The position numbers were made by a program, and so were the translations under genes. A DNA stretch of 64,000 bases from Aedoeadaptatus ivorii (GTDB lineage Bacteria > Bacillota > Clostridia > Tissierellales > Peptoniphilaceae): NCBI RefSeq assembly GCF_900638585.1, contig NZ_LR134523.1:310001-374000 (forward strand). The letters run 5' to 3'. The notes under the pieces are model-generated. The model worked only from the letters and a program-made list of their open reading frames with translations. It was not told the origin of the DNA and made no database searches. Below, in pieces: positions 35,054-42,473 of the stretch. Numbering within the stretch: position 1 is the stretch's first letter; each line of letters opens with the position of its first letter.

Positions 35054-35615
35054 ATTTCAGAAACTTGCCCAAGACCCCACCCAGGGAGTCGACGATGTTT
35101 TCGCCTTGGCCGCCGCCCAAACTGCGGAGCACGTCGTCTAAGCCGAAGCCGTCGTCGTCTTTTATGGTTTCGATTTCTTGCTTGGTGACCGTTTCGAGAT
35201 CCTTGCCCTTCGCCTTTTCTTCCGCGAGCATGGCGGCGATGGCGGGGGAGAGTTTCTCGAGGACGGCATCTACTTCTTCTTTGGAGGCGCCGGATTTTTT
35301 GGCGATCTCTTCGGCGACATCGGTCTGTTTGCCTTCAAAGACCTCGTCGAGCATTTCCCGTCCGTCGGCGCGGTCGACGCGGTCCAGATAGCCGCCCACA
35401 TCGCCGGAGACGGCTTCGCCCTTGTAGCGATCGATTTTCTCTTCCAATTTGGGGCGGGCGTTTTCGCTTTTGGATTTTTGCCAGAGCCCGAAGAGGATCA
35501 CCGGAATGGCGAATTTGGCCGCCTGTGCGATGGATTCGGAGTTTTTGCCGCCGAGTTTTTGGATATTTTTTTCGTTCTTGAGCACGTCGTTGCCCAGTTG
35601 ATCGAATAAGCCCAT
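35052..35615 (-). CDS. DUF937-like cytoplasmic protein
   Basis: A 187-residue, mainly helical protein without membrane segments. The order MGLFDQLGN, FAIPVILFGL, GREMLDEVFEGK, EEIAKKSG, VDAVLEKLSPAIAAML and a Gly-rich C-terminus with LRSLGGG and GGVLGKFL matches the DUF937 family, which includes YidB-like proteins of unknown function. A GGGAGG site supports the start. It converges on the MATE gene. Confidence 0.75.
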   Translation of the reverse strand: MGLFDQLGNDVLKNEKNIQKLGGKNSESIAQAAKFAIPVILFGLWQKSKSENARPKLEEKIDRYKGEAVSGDVGGYLDRVDRADGREMLDEVFEGKQTDVAEEIAKKSGASKEEVDAVLEKLSPAIAAMLAEEKAKGKDLETVTKQEIETIKDDDGFGLDDVLRSLGGGQGENIVDSLGGVLGKFLK

Positions 35616-35714
35616 ATAGACCTCCCGTAAATATGCCTTGTGTCGTTCTTTCTGTCTGTATCTTACCCCGAATCAAAATTTTTATGCGTCCGGGGCAAAT
35701 TCCCGTCCCGTTTC

Positions 35715-35743
35715 TTGACGGGTCGCGGGGGTGTTGCTATAAT
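35715..35743 (+). promoter_or_regulatory. sigma-A promoter of prdC-prdE
   Basis: -35 TTGACG, 17-base spacer and perfect -10 TATAAT, about 100 bases before prdC. The position fits a housekeeping promoter for the prdC-prdE operon. Confidence 0.85.
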
Positions 35744-35844
35744 TCACTTGAGGTTGAAATTCCATAATCCCGACAAACAGCGATTTCTCCCCCGTTACGC
35801 GTCCATATTCGGACATCCGTTTAAGTGCATGAAGGAGTGTAGAA

Positions 35845-37167
35845 ATGGGAAAAGAATTTAAGTTTTTTCTGAAACAAGGGGTCGGCGCACCGCCGGAACC
35901 GGTTGTGGAAAAAGGCGACTCCGTAAAGCGGGGCCAAGTGATCGCAGATTACGATCCCGAGAAATTGAGTGTACCGCTTCACAGTTCCGTGAACGGAAAG
36001 GTAAAAGAAGTACACGAAGACTATATTCTCGTGGAACAGGGCGACAAGAGCGACGATTTCATCAAATTGGAGCCCGGTAAAGACGATGCCGAAACGGTAC
36101 GCAAGGCCGGCATCCTCGGCATGGGCGGGGCAGGTTTCCCGGCTTATGTAAAAATGGGTACGAAACTCGAGGAAGGCGGATACATCCTCTGTAACGCCGC
36201 CGAATGCGAACCGATTCTCGAACACAATATGCTGCAAATCATGGAAGAAACCGAAGCGCTCATCGGCGGTATCCAAATCGCCATGAAGTCTACCGGTGCG
36301 GCAAAAGGGATCATCGGCATTAAGCTCAAACACAAAGAAGAAATCAAGCATATCAATAAATTCCTGAAGGAAAAAGGCATCAAAGACATTCGCTGCCTGC
36401 CCCTCAGAAATGTATATCCCGTAGGGGAAGAGCGCGCATTGGTACGCGATACCGTAAACGTATTGCTCGAACCCGGTGCGCTGCCCGCGGCGGCAAACTG
36501 CGTCGTATTTAACGTGGAAACCCTGTGTGCCATCTACGAAGCCGTAGAACACCACAAGCCCATGATCGACAAATACGTCACCGTAGCCGGCAAGTTCAAG
36601 AAATTCAAGAAAAAAGGCGAAAAAGAAATCATCCACATTCCCTACGGCATGATGATCGAAGACATCATCGAAGATTTCGGCGGCATCGACGAGCCCATCG
36701 GCGAAATTCTCATCGGCGGCCCCTATACCGGACGCAGAATGTTGGAAAACTCCGCCGTCTACAAACTCTACGGCGGCATAACCGCGGTAGAACCCTTCGC
36801 CGAAGCCAAGGGTCCCTTGGGCATCATCCAATGTGCCTGCGGTCCCGCTAAGGAACGCCTCTACGAAATCGCGCAATCCTTGGGACAAGAGCCCATCGGA
36901 TACCGCGTGTGCAAAAACGCCGTAGAACAAAACAACGGAACCTACAAGTGCAAGGATCCGGGGAACTGCCCGGGACAGGCGGAACACGTGCTCCACTTCA
37001 AGAAGGAAGGCGCCAATTCCGTACTGATCGGCCACTGCACCGACTGCTCCAATACGGTTATGGGTTCTGCACCCAAGGCCGGCTTGGAAGTACACCACGC
37101 CACCGACGCCGCACTGCGCACCATGGGCATGCCCGTGATCCGCAAGTACGACGAAAGCCAACTCTAA
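35845..37167 (+). CDS. prdC: proline reductase-associated electron transfer protein PrdC, cysteine form
   Basis: RnfC-like protein of 440 residues thought to pass electrons from NADH or Rnf to proline reductase. The nucleotide/FMN-binding GMGGAGFPAYVKM, the CNAAECEP segment and GGPYTGRRM are RnfC-family features. The C-terminal third is cysteine-rich (CACG, KCKDPGNCPG, GHCTDCSN) and probably holds redox thiols. In several clostridia this protein carries a selenocysteine; no in-frame TGA is present here. It is followed by prdE after 19 bases. A GAAGGAG site fixes the start. Confidence 0.92.
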   Translation: MGKEFKFFLKQGVGAPPEPVVEKGDSVKRGQVIADYDPEKLSVPLHSSVNGKVKEVHEDYILVEQGDKSDDFIKLEPGKDDAETVRKAGILGMGGAGFPAYVKMGTKLEEGGYILCNAAECEPILEHNMLQIMEETEALIGGIQIAMKSTGAAKGIIGIKLKHKEEIKHINKFLKEKGIKDIRCLPLRNVYPVGEERALVRDTVNVLLEPGALPAAANCVVFNVETLCAIYEAVEHHKPMIDKYVTVAGKFKKFKKKGEKEIIHIPYGMMIEDIIEDFGGIDEPIGEILIGGPYTGRRMLENSAVYKLYGGITAVEPFAEAKGPLGIIQCACGPAKERLYEIAQSLGQEPIGYRVCKNAVEQNNGTYKCKDPGNCPGQAEHVLHFKKEGANSVLIGHCTDCSNTVMGSAPKAGLEVHHATDAALRTMGMPVIRKYDESQL

Positions 37168-37186
37168 AGACAGATAGGAGGAGACC

Positions 37187-37663
37187 ATGGGAATCGGTCC
37201 TTCCACGAAAGAAACCAGTTTACACCACTTTCGCGATCCCCTCGTGGAACTCTTGGGAGAAGATACCGACATCGACTTTCAGGGCGTCGTCCTCGTGGGC
37301 ACTCCCCAAGACAATGTCGATAAGTATCTGGTCGGCACCCGCGCCGCCCAGTGGATCGAGGGCATGCGTGCAGACGGCGTCATCCTGAGCGCCGACGGCT
37401 GGGGCAACTCCCACGTCGACTTTGCCAACACCTGGGAGGAGCTCGGCAAGCGGGGCATCCCCACCGTGGGGGTCACCTTTCAGGGTACGCAAGCCGCATT
37501 TGTGGTGAAAAACAAATATATGGACACCCTCGTGGACATCAACAAGTCCGAGGCGGGCATCGAGACGGAAGTCGTCGGCGAAAACAATGTCGACGAATTG
37601 GATGCGAAAAAGGCGATCGCCTTTCTCAAACTCAAGATCCGCAAGATGAAATCCCAAAAATAG
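37187..37663 (+). CDS. prdE: PrdE-like protein (PrdA C-terminal-fragment homologue)
   Basis: A 158-residue protein that aligns by eye with the C-terminal fragment of PrdA: IGPSTKE, VVLVGTPQ, ADGVILSADGWGNSHVDF, KRGIPTVGV, and the YMDTLVDIN end. The PrdA cleavage cysteine is replaced by Gly2 (MGIGPS here against TCIGPA in PrdA), so no pyruvoyl group can form. Proteins of this kind are accessory members of proline reductase clusters; their exact role is not established. It is co-transcribed with prdC and ends in a terminator. Confidence 0.88.
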   Translation: MGIGPSTKETSLHHFRDPLVELLGEDTDIDFQGVVLVGTPQDNVDKYLVGTRAAQWIEGMRADGVILSADGWGNSHVDFANTWEELGKRGIPTVGVTFQGTQAAFVVKNKYMDTLVDINKSEAGIETEVVGENNVDELDAKKAIAFLKLKIRKMKSQK

Positions 37664-37676
37664 TCCGACATTTGAC

Positions 37677-37706
37677 AAAAGGGAACGCATATGCGTTTCC
37701 TTTTTC
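37677..37706 (+). terminator. terminator of prdC-prdE
   Basis: Ten-base inverted repeat GGGAACGCAT/ATGCGTTTCC with one G-T pair, preceded by A and followed by T5. Confidence 0.88.
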
Positions 37707-37882
37707 TATGTGAAAAATGGCGGGAAAACGCAATGCAAAGATTCGCCGGACTTTCCCAAAACAAAGCAAAACCATGGGGTTTAGAGGTATGAAATGGCGT
37801 AAATAAGCCGTTGATAGCCGACTATCGATTTTTCAAATAACTTTTATTTCCCGAGAAATATTCAAATACTAATGTAATTTTA

Positions 37883-37911
37883 TTGACGAAAACTCCCTAC
37901 CTTTGTTAACA
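37883..37911 (+). promoter_or_regulatory. sigma-A promoter candidate of the Cys-type prd operon
   Basis: -35 TTGACG, 17-base spacer and a weaker -10 TTAACA. The distance to the first gene is about 230 bases, so a long leader would be made. Confidence 0.6.
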
Positions 37912-38144
37912 TCGTATCTGACGGGGGAATTTCACAAATCGAAATATTCGGGTCTGCAGCAACATGCCTTCGCGAAAGTGCTGCAGTTTTCGTGAAATGG
38001 CGTGTAATACCCGCATAGATCGTATGTGGAATTTTGCCTCGCCGACGAAACATCGATTTGAATTCAAATGTATGCAGTTTGTCACGCGTAATGTAAACGT
38101 ATTCAACTCCGGCCGAGAATACCTTGAAACGAAGGAGGCTGTAT
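37912..38144 (+). promoter_or_regulatory. structured leader of the Cys-type prd operon
   Basis: A 5' untranslated region with no credible gene. It can fold into a tiered stem: TTTCAC (37930-37935) with GTGAAA (37992-37997), GAAA with TTTTC inside, and the eight-base stem CTGCAGCA (37954-37961) with TGCTGCAG (37979-37986). A separate palindrome ATTTGAATTCAAAT lies at 38056-38069, extended by CAT and ATG at 38051 and 38074. The fold is not a riboswitch class I recognise. It may be an RNA element or protein operator. Confidence 0.5.
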
Positions 38145-39929
38145 ATGTCGTTAACCAATGAACAAGTCCAAGCACATTTAAAGGATCCGGCAGTATTCTG
38201 CTGCCGCACTGAAAAGGGAACGAAGATCAGCTCTGCCGACCTCGAAGATCCCTCTCTCTTCCCGGATATGGTGGATGCCGGTTTGATCGAACTCTCTGAC
38301 GACGGCTTGACCATCGAGCAAGTACTGGGATCGGTTCTGCAGGAAGATGCCGACGCATTGATTTCTATCACGAAGGATATGATCGATAAAGTCCAAGAAC
38401 CTTCCGCCGAAAAAGAAGAGCCGAAAGCAGAAGTCAAGGAAGAAGCGAACAATGTATCTTCTATCGTCCCTACCGTAGGAGGAAGCGGAATGATTCGTAT
38501 TGAAATAGGAAAGGCGGAAAAATTTGACGGCCTGAAGGTCGAAGTGCCCGTAGGCGTTGCCGCACAAGGCGCACAAGCCGCCGCACCGGCACAAGCCGCA
38601 GCGGAAATCGGCGAAAAGAAAGTCATCCATAAACTGACGAAAAAACATATTAAGATCAACGACGCCAAGCTCGGCGACAAGACTTCCATCGAAAACGGCG
38701 TCATCACCATCGACAAGAACATCGTAAAAGAAGCCGTCAAGGAAGACGTCCTGGTGAAGAGTCTGGAGCTCGACGTAATCCATCCGGACAATCGCCATAT
38801 CGAAACCGAAACCATTATGGATGTCGTACCCATCGCCACCAAGATCGAAGGCAATTTGGGCGAAGGCGTTACCAAGATCGTCGACGGCGTCGTATTTATG
38901 CTCACCGGCGTAGACGAAGACGGCGTACAAATTCACGAATTCGGTTCTTCCGAAGGATATCTCGACGAGCAAATGTTCTTCGGCCATCCCGGATGTGCCG
39001 ACGAAGGCGACATCATCATTCGCTGCCACGCCGTAGTAGAACGCCTCACCGGTATGACCAGACCGGGACCCTTGGCCGCACACAAATGCCAAGACTACAT
39101 TATCCAAGCGGTTAGAGAAGAACTCAAGGATTATGAAGGCGAAGTCGTAAAAGAAGAACTCTGCGAAGACGTACGTCGTCCCGGCAGACCCCGTATCCTC
39201 CTCGTTAAGGAAATCATGGGTCAAGGCGCTATGCACGACAACTGCCTCTGTCCCAGCGAACCCTGTGGCGTCGCCGGCGGTCGCATGAACGTAGACCTTG
39301 GCAACGTTCCTTTGGTATTGAACTCCAACGAAATCAGAGACGGTGCGGTACATGCGCTGACCTGTATCGGACCGGCTACGAAGGAAATGACCCGCCACTA
39401 TATCCGCGAACCCTTAATCGAAGGATTGGCAGAAGACGAAGAACTCGACTTGGTCGGCGTATGCCTCGTAGGCTCCCCCCAAGTCAACGACGAAAAAATG
39501 TGGGTTTCCGAACGACTCGGTTCCACCCTCGATGCCCTGTCCTTGGACGGCGTAATCATCACCACCGAAGGTTTCGGCAATAACCACATCGACTTTGTAG
39601 AACACATCGGCCAAGCCGGTAAGCGCGGCATCCCCGTAGTGGGCGTATCCTTCTGTGCATACCAAGGACAATTGGTCGTAGGTAACGAGCACGCCGATGC
39701 CATGGTCGAAGAAAACCTCGATGCGGGCGGATTCGAAAACGACATCGCCGGCTGCAACTGCATCACCCCCGAAGTGGCTGCAAGAGCGATCCAAATGCTC
39801 AAGAACAAGATCGAAGGCGTAGAAATCCTTCCCGCCGAAAAGAAATGGAACCACGATGTAATCAACGAAAACAACAAGATCATGGGTCTGCCCGTTTCCG
39901 AGCTGGTTGAAAGCGGTACGATTCACTAA
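38145..39929 (+). CDS. prdA: D-proline reductase proprotein PrdA, copy 1 (partner of the Cys-type PrdB)
   Basis: Proprotein of 594 residues for D-proline reductase, which reduces D-proline to 5-aminovalerate. The known enzyme is cleaved at a Thr-Cys bond so that the cysteine becomes a pyruvoyl group on the 23-kDa fragment. Here that motif is ALTCIGPATKE with Cys407, giving fragments of 406 and 188 residues, close to the known 45 and 23 kDa. An N-terminal domain with FCCR and an alanine/glutamate linker is also present. The start follows GAAGGAGG. It is paired with a linker protein and with a PrdB that has cysteine in place of selenocysteine. Confidence 0.93.
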   Translation: MSLTNEQVQAHLKDPAVFCCRTEKGTKISSADLEDPSLFPDMVDAGLIELSDDGLTIEQVLGSVLQEDADALISITKDMIDKVQEPSAEKEEPKAEVKEEANNVSSIVPTVGGSGMIRIEIGKAEKFDGLKVEVPVGVAAQGAQAAAPAQAAAEIGEKKVIHKLTKKHIKINDAKLGDKTSIENGVITIDKNIVKEAVKEDVLVKSLELDVIHPDNRHIETETIMDVVPIATKIEGNLGEGVTKIVDGVVFMLTGVDEDGVQIHEFGSSEGYLDEQMFFGHPGCADEGDIIIRCHAVVERLTGMTRPGPLAAHKCQDYIIQAVREELKDYEGEVVKEELCEDVRRPGRPRILLVKEIMGQGAMHDNCLCPSEPCGVAGGRMNVDLGNVPLVLNSNEIRDGAVHALTCIGPATKEMTRHYIREPLIEGLAEDEELDLVGVCLVGSPQVNDEKMWVSERLGSTLDALSLDGVIITTEGFGNNHIDFVEHIGQAGKRGIPVVGVSFCAYQGQLVVGNEHADAMVEENLDAGGFENDIAGCNCITPEVAARAIQMLKNKIEGVEILPAEKKWNHDVINENNKIMGLPVSELVESGTIH

Positions 39930-39934
39930 TTCTG

Positions 39935-40360
39935 ATGGAGTACTCGATACAACCCGTCAAGGTAAAGGGAAAGATTAAGAGCTTCGATCGGGTAGAGGAG
40001 AATCGGATAAAGATCCACTTAAGCGGCCGCCTGGGCGTCTTGGTCATCCCCAAGACATTGATCGTCAATTACGAAGATTTCGATAGAAATCGGTATTTGA
40101 CCTTCTATTACAGTTATCTGCGCGTACAGGATATGCCCTTTGACAATGACGTCTCCGAACTCCTGAATCAGAAGACCATCGAACCTTGTGTAGTCAGCGG
40201 CGTTCTCACAGAAGTAAACGATACGGCCGTAGAATGCAAGATGAACCGCGATCTGGGCGCCATCCGCGTCCCGAGGCGCACGGTAATTACCGAAGTACCC
40301 TTAAAGGAAGGACTACCGGTAGAGTTCTATCTGAGCAAGGCCCTCGTCGTCGCCGAATAA
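39935..40360 (+). CDS. linker protein between prdA and prdB, two-repeat form
   Basis: A 141-residue protein five bases behind prdA1. It appears to hold two copies of one small beta-rich domain: KVKGKIKSFDRVEENRIKIH, GRLGVLVIP, then CVVSGVLTEVND, RDLGAIRVP with EVPLKEGLPVEF. The second half matches the single-domain protein at the same place in the Sec operon. From memory it resembles the family named after C. botulinum CBO2463/CBO2479, seen in proline reductase clusters. Its function is not known. I cannot see catalytic residues; a structural or assembly role is a guess. Confidence 0.75.
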   Translation: MEYSIQPVKVKGKIKSFDRVEENRIKIHLSGRLGVLVIPKTLIVNYEDFDRNRYLTFYYSYLRVQDMPFDNDVSELLNQKTIEPCVVSGVLTEVNDTAVECKMNRDLGAIRVPRRTVITEVPLKEGLPVEFYLSKALVVAE

Positions 40361-40398
40361 AGATTCAGACAACAAAGTCGATTGTAAGGAGGACTGAA

Positions 40399-41124
40399 AT
40401 GACTTTAAAAACCGTGGAAGGATTGAGATCGGAAATATTCGTGCCGAATATTCCGAAGGCAGTGTTTAACGAATTAAAGAAACCCCTGAGCGAATGTAAA
40501 GTCGCCTTTATCACCGCCGGTGGGATTCACAATAAGAAGGACAAACCCTTTAACACCTCGGGCGACTTCTCTTATAGAGAAATTCCCTTCGACACGCCCT
40601 CTTCCGAATTGATGGTTACTCACGGGGGATTTGACAACTCCGATATCAACAAGGACGTCAACGCGATGTTCCCCATCGACCGCCTGCACGAGCTGGTGGA
40701 AGAAGGATTTATCGGATCCCTCCCGGAAGTAACCTACACCTTTATGGGCGGTGGCGGAAACGTAGAAAAGTTCCGCGAAGAAACCGGCCCCGAAATCGCA
40801 AAGAAATTGAAGGAGCAAGGCGTCGACGTCGTACTTTGTACCGGCGGCTGCGGTACCTGTCACAGATCCGCGACCATCGTTACCCGCGCGTGTGAAGAAG
40901 CGGGCATGAGCTGTGTGGTAATCGCCGCACTCCCCCCCATCGCAAGACAACAAGGTGCACCCCGCATTGCCGCTGCGCACGTTCCCATCGGATCCAACGC
41001 CGGCGAACCCAACAATGTAGAAATGCAAATGGGCATTTTGAAGGATTCCCTGGAATGGGTACGGGACTGCCCCAGCTACAATCAAACCAAGATGTTGCCT
41101 TACGAATATCGTCACAACGTATAA
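40399..41124 (+). CDS. prdB: D-proline reductase subunit PrdB, cysteine form
   Basis: Twenty-six kDa catalytic subunit of proline reductase, 241 residues. The active-site motif reads GGCGTCH, with Cys151 exactly where known PrdB has selenocysteine; the second cysteine of the motif (Cys154) would form the redox partner. The rest is close to the selenocysteine copy at 49397: GDFSYREIP, MVTHGGFDNSDINKD, FMGGGG, NNVEMQMGILK. Length is identical to that copy. A strong AAGGAGG site precedes it. A terminator-like hairpin follows. Confidence 0.93.
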   Translation: MTLKTVEGLRSEIFVPNIPKAVFNELKKPLSECKVAFITAGGIHNKKDKPFNTSGDFSYREIPFDTPSSELMVTHGGFDNSDINKDVNAMFPIDRLHELVEEGFIGSLPEVTYTFMGGGGNVEKFREETGPEIAKKLKEQGVDVVLCTGGCGTCHRSATIVTRACEEAGMSCVVIAALPPIARQQGAPRIAAAHVPIGSNAGEPNNVEMQMGILKDSLEWVRDCPSYNQTKMLPYEYRHNV

Positions 41125-41143
41125 ACGCGGTTTCGTGGTTTAT

Positions 41144-41174
41144 AAAAAGCTGTCACATTCGTGGCAGCTTTTTT
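41144..41174 (+). terminator. intercistronic terminator between prdB (Cys) and the prdE-prdD fusion
   Basis: Stem AAAAAGCTGTCAC/GTGGCAGCTTTTT with loop ATTC, followed by T7, directly before the AAAGGAGG site of the next gene. It should lower expression of the fusion gene relative to prdAB. Confidence 0.8.
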
Positions 41175-41189
41175 TGAAAGGAGGAATCC

Positions 41190-42434
41190 ATGGGTTTAGG
41201 TCCCAGTATCAAGATGACGAGCCTGCACCATTACCGCTGCCCGATAACCGATCTCTTGGGCAAAGACGAAAAGGTCGACTTTCCCGGCGTCATCATCAAC
41301 GGCGTAAGCGAAGTCTACGGCGATAAGGTCTTTACCGCAAAGCGCACGGCGGAACTCGCCGAGGCGCTTGCAATCGACGGCGCTTTAGTGGCCATCGACG
41401 GGTGGGGAAATCACCATATCGATTTTGTGGAAGTGATTCGAGAACTCGGGATTCGCGGGATTCCCTCCGTAGGGCTGAGCTATGTAGCACAGCAGGGGAG
41501 GCTCGTCGCGACAAATCCCTATGTGGAGACGGTGATCGATTTTAACAAAGAGGCGTCGGGCTATGAAACCTGTAAGGTGGGCGAAAACAATCTGACAGAG
41601 ATCGACGCCGTCAAGGCATTGGCGCTATTACAGTCGAAACTCAAGAAAAAGGGCATCGTTCCTGCAGATCCGCTGCCGAAGGGAGAAAAGCGGCATCGCT
41701 TGACGAAAAAGACGTTCGCCATCGAAAAAGTAGAATTTGGCGAAGAGACCGCCATTCGTAGAGGCGTCCTCACCGTGCGAAAGGGGATCGAAGAGCGAAT
41801 AAAAGAGACAGAGCCGCGGATTCGAGATATTCGGGTCTCGATCCTCGTGCCCGGAGAGGTCGACGGCTTCGTCAATTCCAATCTCGATTTCTCGCCCATA
41901 GCGGTAAAACACCGCGGCAGCCTTGGAAAGGGTATCACCCACGTGTTGGAAGACGTGACGGTGATGAGCACCGGGGTGGAGGAGAATAGCGGATTTCAGC
42001 CGTCGAATATCGGATCGTCCGAAGGCATTCTAAAAGAGCGGGTAGAATTCGACCGGGCGGGGACGCCGGCATCGTCGGATTATATCCTCCACATCGACTA
42101 TCTGTTTGAAGAAAAAGAAGGACGCACCGCCGAAGGTCTCGAGGCGGCGCACCGCGCCACAGACCGCATTGTCGGAGAGATCCGCGGCGTCTTGGCGGAT
42201 CTGATGGATATGAAATCCGAGCGCAAGGACTATTACGACGAGACGCGGCCGGGCAATCCCCGTATTCTTTTGGTCAAGATCACCTCGGGCCTCGGCAATA
42301 TGTACGATAGCGCGGTATTTCCCGACGAGCCGGCGGGATTTATCGGGGCGCGCATGCTGAGAGATTGCAACAATATTCCTTTTTTCGTGACCCCGAACCA
42401 AATTCGAGACGGCGTGCTCCACACCCTGCTTTAG
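41190..42434 (+). CDS. PrdE-PrdD fusion, a circular permutation of the PrdA layout
   Basis: A 414-residue protein in two parts. Residues 1 to about 150 match PrdE and the C-terminal fragment of PrdA (GLGPSIKMTSLHHY, ALVAIDGWGNHHIDF). Residues about 168-414 match PrdD and the N-terminal fragment of PrdA (HRLTKKTF, GSLGKGITHVLEDV, NPRILLVK, RDGVLHTLL). In PrdA these parts occur in the opposite order. The protein ends where PrdA would be cleaved and begins just after that point, and the cleavage cysteine is absent. A structural or processing role in the reductase complex is inferred. It converges on selB. Confidence 0.88.
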   Translation: MGLGPSIKMTSLHHYRCPITDLLGKDEKVDFPGVIINGVSEVYGDKVFTAKRTAELAEALAIDGALVAIDGWGNHHIDFVEVIRELGIRGIPSVGLSYVAQQGRLVATNPYVETVIDFNKEASGYETCKVGENNLTEIDAVKALALLQSKLKKKGIVPADPLPKGEKRHRLTKKTFAIEKVEFGEETAIRRGVLTVRKGIEERIKETEPRIRDIRVSILVPGEVDGFVNSNLDFSPIAVKHRGSLGKGITHVLEDVTVMSTGVEENSGFQPSNIGSSEGILKERVEFDRAGTPASSDYILHIDYLFEEKEGRTAEGLEAAHRATDRIVGEIRGVLADLMDMKSERKDYYDETRPGNPRILLVKITSGLGNMYDSAVFPDEPAGFIGARMLRDCNNIPFFVTPNQIRDGVLHTLL

Positions 42435-42438
42435 GTAT

Positions 42439-42464
42439 CAAAAAAGACCGGCATCGCCGGTCTT
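42439..42464 (-). terminator. terminator of lysR-selA-selB
   Basis: Perfect nine-base stem AAGACCGGC/GCCGGTCTT with loop ATC; on the minus strand it is followed by a T run. On the plus strand a T run is lacking, so it mainly serves selB. Confidence 0.85.
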
Positions 42465-42473
42465 CGGTGTGAT

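Noticed and set aside
35845-37167. PrdC as a selenoprotein
   Set aside because: No in-frame TGA occurs before the TAA stop; the cysteine form is complete.
35821-37272. 483-residue open frame on the minus strand over prdC
   Set aside because: It is antisense to a clear prdC gene, has no recognisable domain, and arises from the GC-rich codon pattern.
37664-38144. Sigma-54 promoter before the Cys-type prd operon
   Set aside because: Proline reductase genes in C. difficile respond to a sigma-54 activator, so I looked for a -24/-12 pattern. TGGCGGGAAAACGC near 37720 has the wrong spacing, and a sigma-A-like pair is present instead. I could not scan systematically.
38178-39398. 406-residue open frame on the minus strand over prdA copy 1
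   Set aside because: Antisense to a strongly recognisable gene, no family features and no ribosome site seen.
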